Assembly: GCA_963971285.1 (NCBI GenBank)
Contig: OZ020244.1
Coordinates: 9,610,001-9,674,000 of the forward strand
DNA length: 64,000 nucleotides
Reading direction: 5' to 3'
From: Astropecten irregularis
Taxonomy: Eukaryota > Echinodermata > Asteroidea > Paxillosida > Astropectinidae
Below, in pieces: positions 1-10,800 of this stretch. Positions within the stretch are counted from its first letter, which is position 1, and every line of letters starts with the position of its first letter. Both the position numbers and the translations under genes were made by a program. A model generated the notes under the pieces. The model ran no database searches, was not told the DNA's origin, and saw only the letters and a list, made by a program, of their open reading frames with translations.

Positions 1-340
1 ATGAAGAATGGTCATGTGTTGACATGTCCCTGAGTGTATCAGTCACAATCCTGAAGACAAATTGACCATGCAGTGAATAATGGTCATGTGTTGACATGTC
101 CCTGAGTGTTTCAGTCACAATCCTGAAGACAAATTGGCCATGCAGTGAAGAATGGTCATGTGTTGACATGTCCCTGCTGAGTGTATCAGTCACAATCCTG
201 ATCACATATTGACCTCGCAGTGGAGAATGGTCATGTGTTGACATGTCCTCGCTGAGTGTATCAGTCACTATACCAATGAAAAATGGACCATGCTATAAAG
301 AAGAATGGTCATGGGTTAACATGTCTCTGCTGATTAATCA
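1..340. repeat. Minisatellite, 72-77 bp period, in the Helentron 3' region
   Basis: The word ggtcatg recurs at 10, 82, 154, 229 and 306, giving spacings of 72, 72, 75 and 77 bp. Each unit contains gttgacatgtccctg, then agtgtatcagtcaca, and ends with a variant of gaccatgcagtg. Later units drift. The same unit core is found again at 1110-1340 and in copy B at 18336-18585, so the repeat belongs to the Helentron rather than to the local host DNA. Confidence 0.85.
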
Positions 341-1109
341 CAGTTGACGAAGAAAATCAGGAGATGGATGTTAGAGCTAACTCATCATCCTCCGATGACT
401 TGGTAATCCACAAGGTAATCAGGGCTAGTTGATGAAGAGGGGGCGTGTCTTCGCTGAATAGCAATGACCATCATAATGCCTTATGATGGTCATCATCAAC
501 AATCATAGTAGCAGTCAACCAAGCACTCAAATGAATTTCGTAATGCACCACTATGTTGTGTATCATTGACGGTGAGGCTGGGAGGGTCAGTGTTTTTGCT
601 GGCGATTCTTGTTCTGAAGCAAGTGTTGTATTCTAAAGTGTAAACAATGCAAAATGAGACAAGTTAATAAATAGGGGCATACATGTCAAAATAACAGTGG
701 TGTTGCCAAAATACTACATATTAATTTTGTCGTCACAAACTCAATATTGGTATTGATGTATTAACAATCACACATTTGGGTAAAAAAAAACTTAAGTAAA
801 TGACAATTTTCTTTTTCAACTGTTTTACAGCAATTCGTGTGTAATATTAATACATGTAACTACTGCAAACTGCTCATCAATGACCTGAAATATATAAAAT
901 GCTTGGAGTTGGGAGGGCCTGGCGCGTTTCAATCCTAGCAGATTCTTTCTCAAAGGCTAAAATAATATTGTTACATTGATTATTTCAATAAAGGTCAACA
1001 TATAGAGGTCTTCTTACAAATCATGAATCATTAACAGCCAACATACCTGAAATTATTATGTCCTCTGTAAGACTAAGAGTATCTGCCAAAGCCAAGATAA
1101 ATCACCATG
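341..1109. other. Non-coding stretch with a perfect 11-bp hairpin
   Basis: There is no open frame of note. Positions 466-476 and 481-491 form a perfect inverted repeat (gaccatcataa, loop tgcc, ttatgatggtc). Helitron-class elements carry hairpins near the 3' end, so this could be a terminal hairpin of copy A, but no copy-B counterpart was found. The rest is AT-rich sequence in which I see nothing. Confidence 0.4.
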
Positions 1110-1340
1110 CAATTAGTCATCTCATGGGTTGACATCGCCCTGCTGAGTGTGTCAGTCACCGTGTATCCCGATGACTAGATGGCCATCTGGTGAGTAGTTG
1201 CCATGGTTTGACATGGCCGGCAGTGACCATGCATGGTTTGGCATGGCCGGCAGTGGCCATGCATGGTTGATGGCTCCACTGAGTGTCAATGTGATGACCC
1301 CATGATAGTTGTGCATGGCTTGACATACATCTGTATGTGA
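1110..1340. repeat. Diverged minisatellite units
   Basis: Units containing gggttgacat, ccctgctgagtgt and ggtttgacatggccggcagtg are degenerate relatives of the 1-340 repeat. The outer end (agttgtgcatggcttgacat, about 1307) aligns with 18852 in copy B (attgtgcatgggttgacaga), which ties the two Helentron 3' regions together. Confidence 0.65.
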
Positions 1341-1487
1341 AGTATAATAAAATAATCCTTCTTTAAAATTACCATTTGTGACACTAAACTGTGTTCAACG
1401 GATCAGTATTGATTGAAACCTCGATTTTTTCAGGTACAATGCAAGCTCTAAATAAACATGCACTTCATATTGATACTTTGACTTAAT

Positions 1488-1790
1488 TCATTGACATGTA
1501 TGACAACCTCTGTAAAATGCATATCATAGTGATACAAACACCTTATTATATACCGTAACTTCTTTCAATTCCAAGTTCAACTCGTATCTCTAATTAACCT
1601 ATAAATATGTTTATCTTTAAATACCAGTTCATTGACATATACAACCATTTGCATAGACAACATCACATATTGATATAAGCACCTTACTATGTATTTCCTC
1701 ACTACATGTATGTATTCTTTCAATTTGACGTTCAATGCATATATCTTGATAAATATATTTACTTATCATGCTTTTGGTAAAAGTCAATCA
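1488..1790. repeat. Two diverged ~145-bp direct repeats, with a partial third at 2639
   Basis: Unit 1 (about 1488-1630) and unit 2 (about 1630-1780) share the ordered words ttcattgacat, catatcatagtgata versus catcacatattgata, caccttattat versus caccttactat, and ttctttcaatt. The start of a third unit (attgacttacat, catcacatattgata) lies at 2639-2690, beyond the inserted hAT-like element. These sit immediately 3' of the endonuclease frame. Confidence 0.6.
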
Positions 1791-1837
1791 TGCCATGTAG
1801 ATTCCATCTTTAAATAATATTTCAAGTAAATTGATTT

Positions 1838-2638
1838 CAGTGTTGTAGTCAAGACCTGGAAGTCCAAGACCAACCGAGACCTGGTTCGAGCTGGGGAGTT
1901 CAAGACCAAGACCTTTAAGGCAGAGACTAAGACCGAGACCTGATGCCACAAGACCGACACCTCGAGACCTTGTGTAAAATATAATAAAAGAATTTTTTAA
2001 AAATGGATGGAAAATTTCAGGCACCGACAAGACTTTGAATGGCAGTTGCAATAGTTAAAGGGTTGGGAGTTTCTTCTCCATATCCTGCCAAAATTGTATG
2101 GCACTTGTCAGGTGCAAGGTCTGCTACCTCTTTGACATACCAAGCATTTTGCTAACTTGTTCCCAGACATAAAATAAGCGTGCAGGTTTACATGCTAAGT
2201 ATTGGCATGTGTGCACTGACAGAAAAACAATGTTGTACCATATCCATGTACGTGTACTGTACATTCATGACATCAGAAATACTACTCTACAATGCTACCT
2301 GAAGTATCTCAAGTCGAGCCGAGTGTATTATTTTGCACAATGAGTGCAAGTTCCCATTAGTGTACAATATTGCTGGTCTCGGTGACCAGCAATATTGCAA
2401 GACCGCGGGGGGGGGGGGGGGGGGGGGGACTGAGACCAGACCAAGACCACAGTCGAGCCGAGTGTATTATTTTGCACAATGAGTGCAAGTTCGCATTAGT
2501 GTACAATATTGCTGGTCTCGGTGACCAGCAATATTGCAAGACCACAGGGGGGGGGGACTGAGACCAGACCAAGACCACAGCAGTTGGGGAGACCGAGACC
2601 AAGACCAGGAAAAAGTGGTCTCGAGACCTACAACACTG
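1838..2638. mobile_element. Non-autonomous hAT-like element with 8-bp target duplication
   Basis: The left end reads CAGTGTTGTAG and the right end CTACAACACTG, an exact 11-bp terminal inverted repeat of the CAGTG type seen in hAT elements. The flanks are attgattt (1830-1837) and attgactt (2639-2646), which match at 7 of 8 positions as expected for an old hAT duplication. The element is about 800 bp and has no transposase. Its ends are built from gagacc/aagacc-type words. It interrupts the third ~145-bp repeat of the Helentron 3' region. Confidence 0.8.
2313..2582. repeat. Tandem ~140-bp duplication with hairpins and a 22-G run
   Basis: The block starting gtcgagccgagtgtatta occurs at 2313 and again at 2453. 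Each copy contains a perfect 14-bp stem hairpin: 2365-2378 with 2384-2397, and 2504-2517 with 2523-2536. Each hairpin is followed by a G run: 22 G at 2407-2428 in the first copy, shorter in the second. It lies inside the hAT-like element. Confidence 0.85.
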
Positions 2639-2658
2639 ATTGACTTACATAAAAAACA

Positions 2659-3246
2659 TCACATATTGATAGTGATACAAACAACTTCATGATAACTGTA
2701 ATAAGTTGGAATTACAGTTGCACTTACTGCTTCTATATTTCTCACATATACATGATCAATCAATGTCCCATTCTCTGTTGTTGCATCTGTCACACATTGT
2801 TTATATCCATGCTCACACATTAATTTCTCAATTTGTGTATGTTTCAAAATATCTTCATTAAAATCACCCATTACAATACATCTGTTAGTTACTTTATTAA
2901 GTTCATTAAGTAGATGTTTTATGTTGGTAATAAACTCAATCATGGAATATGATGCTGGACGATAAATTGTTACCACAGAATATGACACTTCACAAAGTAC
3001 TTGTATTGCAATATACTCCAAGTTGTGTACAGGTAACATCAGTCTACTAAATGTCTTGTTCCTTCTACCATAAACTGCAACACCTCCATGACACTGTTTG
3101 CTTAACATGTGAGTAACTCTGCATGAATTATTATATGATGCACTTCTGACTTGATGATAGCATTTAAATTCACTTAATTCTGTATCGCAGTCAAACGCAT
3201 TATCATTCCACGTTTTGGTCAGACAAATAAAATCTGCTGACATCAT
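2659..3246 (-). CDS. AP-endonuclease-like domain of Helentron copy A
   Basis: This 195-residue frame resembles the endonuclease that Helentrons share with CR1-like non-LTR retrotransposons. Visible motifs are LTKTW (9-13), GGVAVYGR (54-61), VVTIYRP, GDFNED (127-132), IDHVYV (163-168) and a degenerate SDH-type end (SYHE, 184-187). It is in the same frame as the upstream helicase and is separated from it only by a stop at 3289-3291, where copy B has a glutamine codon, so both were probably one protein. The catalytic glutamate expected in LTETW is lysine here. Copy B still encodes glutamate at that place but is frameshifted beside it. The domain is therefore probably inactive in copy A. Confidence 0.8.
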   Translation of the reverse strand: MMSADFICLTKTWNDNAFDCDTELSEFKCYHQVRSASYNNSCRVTHMLSKQCHGGVAVYGRRNKTFSRLMLPVHNLEYIAIQVLCEVSYSVVTIYRPASYSMIEFITNIKHLLNELNKVTNRCIVMGDFNEDILKHTQIEKLMCEHGYKQCVTDATTENGTLIDHVYVRNIEAVSATVIPTYYSYHEVVCITINM

Positions 3247-3288
3247 ATCAATATTACATTCAAGGTCTTTAAAATGTTCTTGTAATCC

Positions 3289-5934
3289 CTAGATATTATG
3301 CATCATGATTACAGTGCCATTTGGTGGTAATGTTCTTACATTAGATTCTTCAATAAATTCCATCATATTACTCAATGAATCCTTCACTGTTTTAATGCAG
3401 TAAAGAAACCTTTCATTAAACCCTTCAATCACAAGTCCATTTAGAGATGTTACTCTGCTTAGTGCAACATATGCTTGACCTGCTGAAAATTTTTTTTTAA
3501 GTGATACCACTGCTCTATCTGTAGTCACTCCTTGTACTTTATGAACTGTACATGCCCAAGCTAATTTCAATGGAAATTGTCGTCTTATCCACTGTTTCCT
3601 TATGTGTTCTTCTTCCCTTTGAATTCTAATAAAGCCATCATTTGTTGCACTTTTCCTTTTCACTTTGGTTCCTACACTCTTGCTATCAAATATAATATGT
3701 ATGTATTCAGGGGTAGATTCATCAGGTGACAGAATGATTTCACAAACAGTTCCAAGTATTCCATTAACAAGACCATCAGAAACATCAATATTTTTAGACA
3801 ACAAAACTCTAGCACCAGTTCCTAGCCACAATGATTCAGGCAAAGTGGTCTGCATTGATTTCTTGGGTATATTCTTTAGGCTTGTCTTTTTATGGGAATC
3901 TTTCTCAAAGTCATTTGCTAAAATACAGAAATAATCACTGCACTTTGCAAACAGTATCTTCTGATTGTATTCATCAACCTGTTTATTACATGGAAATATA
4001 TGTAAAGCATCATCCCAATCTTCTCCAGTTTCTCGTGATTGTAACATTGCCACATCTTCATCCAATAACTTATCCTGCTTAGCTCTGACACGTATTCTAT
4101 TGAAAGTTTCAGCAAATTGCATATCATCCTTTTGTCTCATAATTTCCTTCAACTCTACTTTCTTAAAACAATCATTCCACAGATCTACAGTAATATCTCT
4201 CTGATACAATGATTTCCCTTTGACTGGAGGTAGTTGATAAAAATCACCAACAGCTAGAATGCTCACTTTTCCAAATGGCTTGTGATCATGTGTTTGCTTA
4301 ATCTGACGCAGACGTCCATGAATGTAACACAACATTTTATGATCAACCATTGATATTTCATCAATAATGACGATCTGAAGATCTTGCAATTCATTCCTCA
4401 AAGTATTCAATTTCTCCTCACCTAGAGGTTGATAAGGCAAACGTCCATCAGTGGGGATTGACAAGGCACTGTGAATTGTACTCCCATTGATATTAAAAGC
4501 TGCTACTCCAGTAGGTGCAGTTATCATAACAGACACATGATCAGGATTATGAACCATTCTTGTAAAGAGTCTTGTTGCTTCATAATGTATTGATTTAATC
4601 AAATGACTTTTCCCAGTTCCAGCTCCACCAGTGATAAACACATGAAATGGTTCAGGGTTTTTGCCTTGTACCTTCTGTAAACACCAGTCTCGAATCTTAT
4701 TAAACACTTCCCTTTGCTGTGCATTCAATGACCTCAGTAAACTTAGTGCATCTTGCTTTGATATTTTCACTGAATGTGGCTCAATATTACACACTTTGTT
4801 TTTCTTGTCAGATTGTAGGTCAGGAATATTCAATTCATCATCCTCTGCTAATACTGGCTCACGTTCTGCTTCACATTCAAGTCTTTCCTGCTCAGATATT
4901 GGGGACATCAAAGCCCATGCATCTTCCTGCATACCATGTTTTTCTACATATTGTTTAGCTGCTTCAAGAGCCTCAGCATTCTTCTCATATTTAGACCGAT
5001 TACTTTCAACAACAACACTTACAGATTTCATTTGATTATTTACACAAAAAGAACCATTCATAAATTTTTTTTCATAATTCTCAAACTGTGGTGGCTTCAG
5101 TTGATCATCAACATGATATGGAAGAAACAGTTGTAATATACTGTGGTAATATTTCTCAGGATATTTAGTTACTGAAAACCTTGGATATCTTATGACTGCT
5201 GGTTCAGTTCTTGTACGTTTCTGTATGTGACCCAGAGCATGTTTCAATGCATATACTGGTGACTTTCTTGATTTATTACATGTACCTCCATTATAAATAA
5301 TTCTGTACATTGAACAAAATGTTGCCAGACACATGTAATTAAATTCATCAATATCCGGCCTTGCTTTATAACGATCAACTCTACTAGTCATGAAAATATC
5401 ATCATCATCTTCACATTTATTCTGAATTACAGTCAGTGGCAAACTCATTCGAACAGGATTTTCACCTACAGGTATAAACTCCACTTTTCTAGAACCCTCT
5501 TTCAACCTCAGACCACAAACACGAAACACTGCTTCCTGAGCTGATAATTCTCTATTGTGTAAATACACACATCCAATTTCCTTCATACTCTGTCTAGCAT
5601 CTAAATTTCCCTTTTGGGCTTCACTCTGGGCATGTGCTATCAACTGACCCAATTCTCGTTCTGACTTTGACATGTTTGACACTACGTATGCTGCACAGGC
5701 ATATGCATCAGTGATATATTGTATATCCATATTAGCATTCCAGGCTCTTATTAAATCAGGATTATACAGATTCACCCATACATCTTGAGGCTCTCTCTTT
5801 AAAATAATAGTAGATTTCCTGCTTAAAACATCATTGGCTTTTTCAAAATCAGTCTGTCTCCCAATGGGTTCTGCACTAGACATGATAACATCTTTCAAAA
5901 AATGTGTGAAATCGATTCTCAAACATCCTAGCAA
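3289..5934 (-). CDS. PIF1-type helicase of Helentron copy A
   Basis: The 881-residue frame carries the full superfamily-1B motif set: Walker A GGAGTGKS (436-443), IVIIDE (521-526), GDFYQLPP (563-570), EIMR (597-600), TVHKVQG (796-802) and AYVALSRV (821-828). The family unwinds DNA 5'-3' during rolling-circle transposition. Residues before about 27 come from the Rep region in a shifted frame, so the first Met is not a true start. Real homology begins at TDFEKAND, where a deletion junction (about 5856-5860) joins the Rep N-terminal part directly to the helicase linker. The frame ends with ...MMHNI and a TAG; copy B reads through this point into the endonuclease. Copy B matches closely at 19848-20301, 28844-28977 and 30227-30400. 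Confidence 0.9.
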   Translation of the reverse strand: MLGCLRIDFTHFLKDVIMSSAEPIGRQTDFEKANDVLSRKSTIILKREPQDVWVNLYNPDLIRAWNANMDIQYITDAYACAAYVVSNMSKSERELGQLIAHAQSEAQKGNLDARQSMKEIGCVYLHNRELSAQEAVFRVCGLRLKEGSRKVEFIPVGENPVRMSLPLTVIQNKCEDDDDIFMTSRVDRYKARPDIDEFNYMCLATFCSMYRIIYNGGTCNKSRKSPVYALKHALGHIQKRTRTEPAVIRYPRFSVTKYPEKYYHSILQLFLPYHVDDQLKPPQFENYEKKFMNGSFCVNNQMKSVSVVVESNRSKYEKNAEALEAAKQYVEKHGMQEDAWALMSPISEQERLECEAEREPVLAEDDELNIPDLQSDKKNKVCNIEPHSVKISKQDALSLLRSLNAQQREVFNKIRDWCLQKVQGKNPEPFHVFITGGAGTGKSHLIKSIHYEATRLFTRMVHNPDHVSVMITAPTGVAAFNINGSTIHSALSIPTDGRLPYQPLGEEKLNTLRNELQDLQIVIIDEISMVDHKMLCYIHGRLRQIKQTHDHKPFGKVSILAVGDFYQLPPVKGKSLYQRDITVDLWNDCFKKVELKEIMRQKDDMQFAETFNRIRVRAKQDKLLDEDVAMLQSRETGEDWDDALHIFPCNKQVDEYNQKILFAKCSDYFCILANDFEKDSHKKTSLKNIPKKSMQTTLPESLWLGTGARVLLSKNIDVSDGLVNGILGTVCEIILSPDESTPEYIHIIFDSKSVGTKVKRKSATNDGFIRIQREEEHIRKQWIRRQFPLKLAWACTVHKVQGVTTDRAVVSLKKKFSAGQAYVALSRVTSLNGLVIEGFNERFLYCIKTVKDSLSNMMEFIEESNVRTLPPNGTVIMMHNI

Positions 5935-6274
5935 CAGTCACTGGATTGCTTTTCAATACTGTACACTTATCATCACAATCCAAGTCATCAATATTTCTGA
6001 AATCTCCTTGTTGTCTCAATATTGTATTAATGACTTCAGGCCATCTCATATCAGCAGCAGAAAATGAGCAAAACCATGTTGGTATTCGAAGTTGTCTAAT
6101 CATAGCCATGACATCTCTCCGAGTTGATTGCCAATATGACGGTGTACCTCTAATTGGTTTCATAAATCTATACCCACTATCAGACTGTAAAATATCATTT
6201 AATTGATCTCTATCCTTAATCATGCTAGAATTCACACTCTGTCCACAATGCATTTTACCTGAACTCTGACGCAT
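5876..6274 (-). pseudogene. Helitron_like_N (Rep N-terminal) segment, copy A, HUH lost
   Basis: The frame contains GTPSYWQSTRRDVMAMIRQL, then [19 protein letters not shown] and [16 protein letters not shown], the conserved Helitron N-terminal pattern. It overlaps the preceding frame through a 4-nt difference near 6290 relative to copy B, and leaves frame near 5900 through one extra T in a T run. Copy B continues into an HUH motif; copy A jumps to the helicase linker, so about 500 bp with the metal-binding histidines and the catalytic tyrosine is missing. It cannot encode a working Rep nuclease. Confidence 0.85.
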
Positions 6275-7326
6275 AGCAATTGACCAGACATCACCTTTTT
6301 AATTTCTGATAAATACTGGGCATAAAAGATATACTGAGTACATTTGGCAAATCTGTTATCTGCATTCATCAATCTATTATGAAAATATCTTAGTCGTGTT
6401 AGCTTTCCATCACGTTTATCATCAAATATAGGTGAGCCTGCTGAGAATAATGCTGGAAAACATTTGGCCTCATTACCTTCCTCCATTAACATTCTAACTG
6501 GATTGTTTCCTTCACAAGGTGCAACACAAAATATATCATCAAAGTATTGATCAAGCACTTCTTGTCCAATATATATAGGCTGTAGACATGTATCAAGTGG
6601 AATACCACACAAACGATCCTCATCTGTTTCTTCATCACTTACACTGGATTCATCACTATCATGTATTACTTCATCTTCATGTTCCTCATTATTCACGTCA
6701 TCTAACAGGGGATCATTCCAATCACAATTGATTTCAATATCTTTATACCATACATTGTTTTCCTTAAGATACTTTAATGCAGTTTCCACATGTTCCCTAG
6801 TCACAAATTGATATTGATAATATCCTTTGTAAGATAATTTTCTCTTCAGCTTGATTCTAATTAACTGATTTTCATTTCTACATCTTGGCAATGCTGTTAC
6901 TGTATCTGTGATATTAGATGGTACACATACAACAGGACCGTGTATTCCATTCTGTCCACCTTTCGGCAAGGCTATCATTTTCATGAAAGGTACATTAATT
7001 GCAATGAGATGTTCCTCTAAAATATTCAAACAATTCAATTCCTGTGGAATGTCTATCAATTCCAAATTATTTGTACATGCCTCTACTGGTACTTTCTTCT
7101 GGAGTAATGTTCTATGACATGTGTAACATATCCATAATCTAGACCTGCTTGATTTTGATACAAGACATTCATTTCCACACTCTTTTGTACATATGCATTT
7201 ATGTAAATATTTCTCAGATATACAACTGATATTGCTGTATTTGTCTTTATTGCAGTTAATAACTTGTCTTTTAAACAAAAGTTTAAAACAGACTGCACAA
7301 ACATACTCAGGTCCTGATGATAACAA
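6232..7326 (-). CDS. Helentron DUF6570-like / N-terminal region, copy A
   Basis: This 364-residue frame starts in a cysteine-rich region (CAVCFKLLF, CICTKECGNEC, WICYTCH), then has PFMKMIALPKGGQNGIHGPV typical of the DUF6570 region found upstream of Helitron_like_N in many Helitron proteins. An acidic linker follows (DESSVSDEETDEDR), then CFPALFSAGSPIF and LTRLRYFHNRL. Its start is not a genuine initiation site: the preceding frame runs into it by a frameshift near 7330, and copy B shows the same order at 31699-32397. The last ~20 residues are out of frame relative to copy B. Confidence 0.8.
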   Translation of the reverse strand: MLSSGPEYVCAVCFKLLFKRQVINCNKDKYSNISCISEKYLHKCICTKECGNECLVSKSSRSRLWICYTCHRTLLQKKVPVEACTNNLELIDIPQELNCLNILEEHLIAINVPFMKMIALPKGGQNGIHGPVVCVPSNITDTVTALPRCRNENQLIRIKLKRKLSYKGYYQYQFVTREHVETALKYLKENNVWYKDIEINCDWNDPLLDDVNNEEHEDEVIHDSDESSVSDEETDEDRLCGIPLDTCLQPIYIGQEVLDQYFDDIFCVAPCEGNNPVRMLMEEGNEAKCFPALFSAGSPIFDDKRDGKLTRLRYFHNRLMNADNRFAKCTQYIFYAQYLSEIKKVMSGQLLCVRVQVKCIVDRV

Positions 7327-7820
7327 TTTGTGATAACATTCCTCAAGTTGCGTGCATGTTGATTTCTTTTCTGTTTTTGTCTTATATTCCTCTGTTTTAT
7401 TTTCTTACGATAATTTGCATCTTGGCGATACTTATATTTCAGATTTTTTATCAAATTCACTCTGTACACATGATTACTCAAATACTTTTTCTTTATAGAG
7501 TTAATGACAGCATTTCTGTATACTTGATTACTATGATACTTATTTTTGGCCCGGTTAATTTTTTTCTGTCTATATGCAGCATCTGTATTATACTTGGCTT
7601 TTGTTCTATTAATCTTTTCTTGTCTATAGCCATTATCCGCATGATACTTCCTTTTCTCACGATTGACCTTTCTTTGTCTATGTGCACTATCTTTGTGATA
7701 CTTCATTTTTTCACTACTAATCTTTCTTTCTCTGTGTACACTATCTTGATACTTCTTCATTGATTTTTTAATTATTGTTTCTTTATACAAAGCATTCTGT
7801 TGATATTTTAAGTTTAACAA
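7083..7820 (-). pseudogene. Helentron segment with eight 18-residue basic repeats, copy A
   Basis: Residues 5-148 are eight head-to-tail 18-residue units of the form KYHxDxxYRxxKINRxKx, 54 nt each, at about 7377-7808. They are strongly basic with regularly spaced Tyr, Arg and Lys, and probably helical or nucleic-acid binding (inference). A frameshift in an A run near 7855 separates them from the OTU frame, and another near 7330 separates them from the DUF6570 frame. Copy B carries the same unit type at 32410-32950. Residues after about 170 are read in the wrong frame. Confidence 0.75.
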
Positions 7821-10800
7821 TTTCTTCTTCTTTTCACAATTTTCTGCATATTTTTCTTTTCATATTCAAGAACATTCTTTCTGAACTCCTTACAATCAGC
7901 ATATTTTTTTTTTTTTTCATAATTCTGTCTTTCCTTGTATGCACTGTTCTCACTGTTCTTCTCACGTCTTTCTCTTCCTCTATCTCTGTTTAACTTCCGT
8001 TTCAATGCCACATTTACACGTTTACGTCTCTTTTGCTTTACCTGAGAATGCTTTGGCTTATCTTCCTTTCTATCATCACATTGACTTACATGAACATTAC
8101 TGAGTGGTTTCCGAGTAGATGTACTTTCAGATATACAGTAGTTTTCATTAATGTCAGCTGGATTACTTGGAACAAGTTCATGAACATTCACAACTAAATC
8201 ATAATGAACTTCATTTCTATGATACAAATAAATTCCAAAATCTGATAATCTCTCTGCATTGCTGAATGAACGTGAAAACACATACCACCTACTTGCTTCA
8301 CTATATGTGTAAATATCAACACCCAACATGTCAGCCATTGCTATAATTTCTACTTCTGTTGCCCGTGTTCCACTATGAAACAGCCTCTGCCTAGCCACAT
8401 AATCTTGCACTGTAGAAAAATCTTCTCTTAAGAAACACTTAAATTTATCAGCATATTTCAGCAAATGATTTATAACTATTGTTCTGACATGCATATGATT
8501 TTCTTCAGTTCCAGATATAGCACAAGAAATAGCTCTAAAGAAACAGTTCCCATCACCTTTTATCCTCCTTACAGTGTCAGGTCTTCCCATGTTCTCACAT
8601 CTTGTGGAAATCTCATCAGTATTCAAACGTACTTTGCTCACACCACATTTTTGACACAATGTAATCTTCCTTTCTTTAGCCAGTGGCAAAAAGTTCAAAG
8701 GAACTGGTTCAGTAACTTGTATTATTTCTAAATCATTATCACTCTTGTCACCAGTACTTAATTCATGATCAAAACCAGTGGCATGCACATCATCAAACAA
8801 AACACTGTGTGCCATATCTTCTTCAACCCCATAATTTCCTTCATTGTTTAGGGCATTATTATTTCTCATTGTGTCATTTAAACATTGAGTTTCAACACCT
8901 TGTGTACAACTACTGGTGCAAGCACTGTTAGAACTGTCATTGTGTGGATCACTACAGATACTGAGGTCATGACCAATGGAAATAATCACACCTGTAATTT
9001 CAAATTGCTCACTATCAGACATATTCATAGAATGTCCAAGTTCAGTACAATACCTGTACACACCTTGCCATGTTGATGAACGGAGCAAAATGCTTGTCTC
9101 ATCTTGAACTTGATGGCCATGAACACTTCTGGAATGTGAATCAAATACATAATAAATTCCACCGTGGGAAATCACTGCAAAAGTGTTTCCATGAAAACAT
9201 ATGAAACAAGCTTGATATTTCTGAATTGTTTGTTCTATAGCTAGTTTCAGTGAAATCATGTTGAACTTTGCCAAAGTTGAATCCTGTTCATTGAAGAATG
9301 TTCCTACTACAGGTTCCGCATAATTCATGCTAAAGTTGCTTTCAAATACATTCAAATCAGTTGGTAATTCATTAATAAGCAGATAATCATTATTCAAAGT
9401 TGAACTTTGCTGCAAAAATCCATACAGTTCATTGCCAGTGTTAAGCACATTGTCCATTTCATTCCTTCCCCAATTATTCATACATTTTGTCTGGCTTTTC
9501 ATAATTGCACTCAAGCACATAGCTACACATTGCTTTCCAATATTTCTTCCAAACCGTATATCTCCTTGATGACAACTGCCTTGTGCAATAATTGATTGAT
9601 CAACTTGTCTATTATTCACTGTCTGACAACACTGTATCTTAGCAGGCTTTACCACATCATTAGATTGCATTTTTTCTGATTTGCTAGTGTCATTAGTGTG
9701 GGCTAGGGATTTGTCATTGCGACGTCTTTCACACTTTTTTGGAGACTCTCCAGGCTGTGTTTGATTATCAATAGGTTTCTCATCTTGACTTGATCTTGAA
9801 TTATTAGGAGATGAATTTGATTTTCTCTTTCTTAAGAAGTAACCACCAGTTTGTTCTCTAATTGACTGTTTACCAGTACTTAGTTTAACATACCCATTTC
9901 CTGTTCTTGGTGTATTGTGCCTTCTGTTCTCCTTGTCAGACATTTGATCGAGAGGTCCATCTGAATAATGGTCAACTGCGCTGTAAAGCATGTCAAACTG
10001 ATTCTCATCTGTACAAATACCAAAATTATGAAACAAAGTGTCAGAGTATATACTATGTCCACATTTACAACAAACCCAAGTGAATGTCTTACCAATCAAG
10101 TGTTCGTTCACATTCAAAATACCAGTGCAAATAGTATGAAACCACACACAACATTTATCACATTGTATCATCCTTTTGCCACACCCATCACTTTTATTAC
10201 AAAGCCAACACACATTTGTATTATCATTTTCTGTTTGCAGTTCCTTGACTTTCTCTTTTGTCACTTCACAGGTCTTAATTCTCTTGATGCCTCCTTTGGA
10301 AATGTTACAGACATTGCCCCGTCCTCTCTTTCTGTTTACAGTCTGTCTCATATGGATGACTTTGCTAATACATCTTCTTGTATGACAAAATGTAGATTTC
10401 CTTAATTCTTCATGTATTTGCCTTTCCTCCTTTGACATACGCTGCTCAATTGATTTCCCATTTCTTCTGTAATTATACATCACATGTTTCCTGGCCTTTC
10501 TTGTCATTCTTACTCGCTTTGGAACCGTGTATCCAGTTGTTTGGCACCTTTGAGTCTTTCGAATTCTCTGTTGGCGGCACTTCCAACTATATGAACATGT
10601 ACATGTTGCTCTCACTTGTCTCTTCAATGTACGAGGACACTTCTGCTTCAATGGTATTGTGAATACACCTCTCACCTGGTTCTTACACTTATCCTGACCT
10701 CTCCTGTATCTTCTCATATGGCTCTTATCATGACTTCTTCTAAACCTCAACTTACATCTCTTCTCACAGCCCATCATATGCATCATTCCACAGCTGCTTA

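Noticed and set aside
2357..2602. Frames across the poly-G cassette
   Set aside because: They consist of translated G or C runs and duplicated hairpins, not protein.
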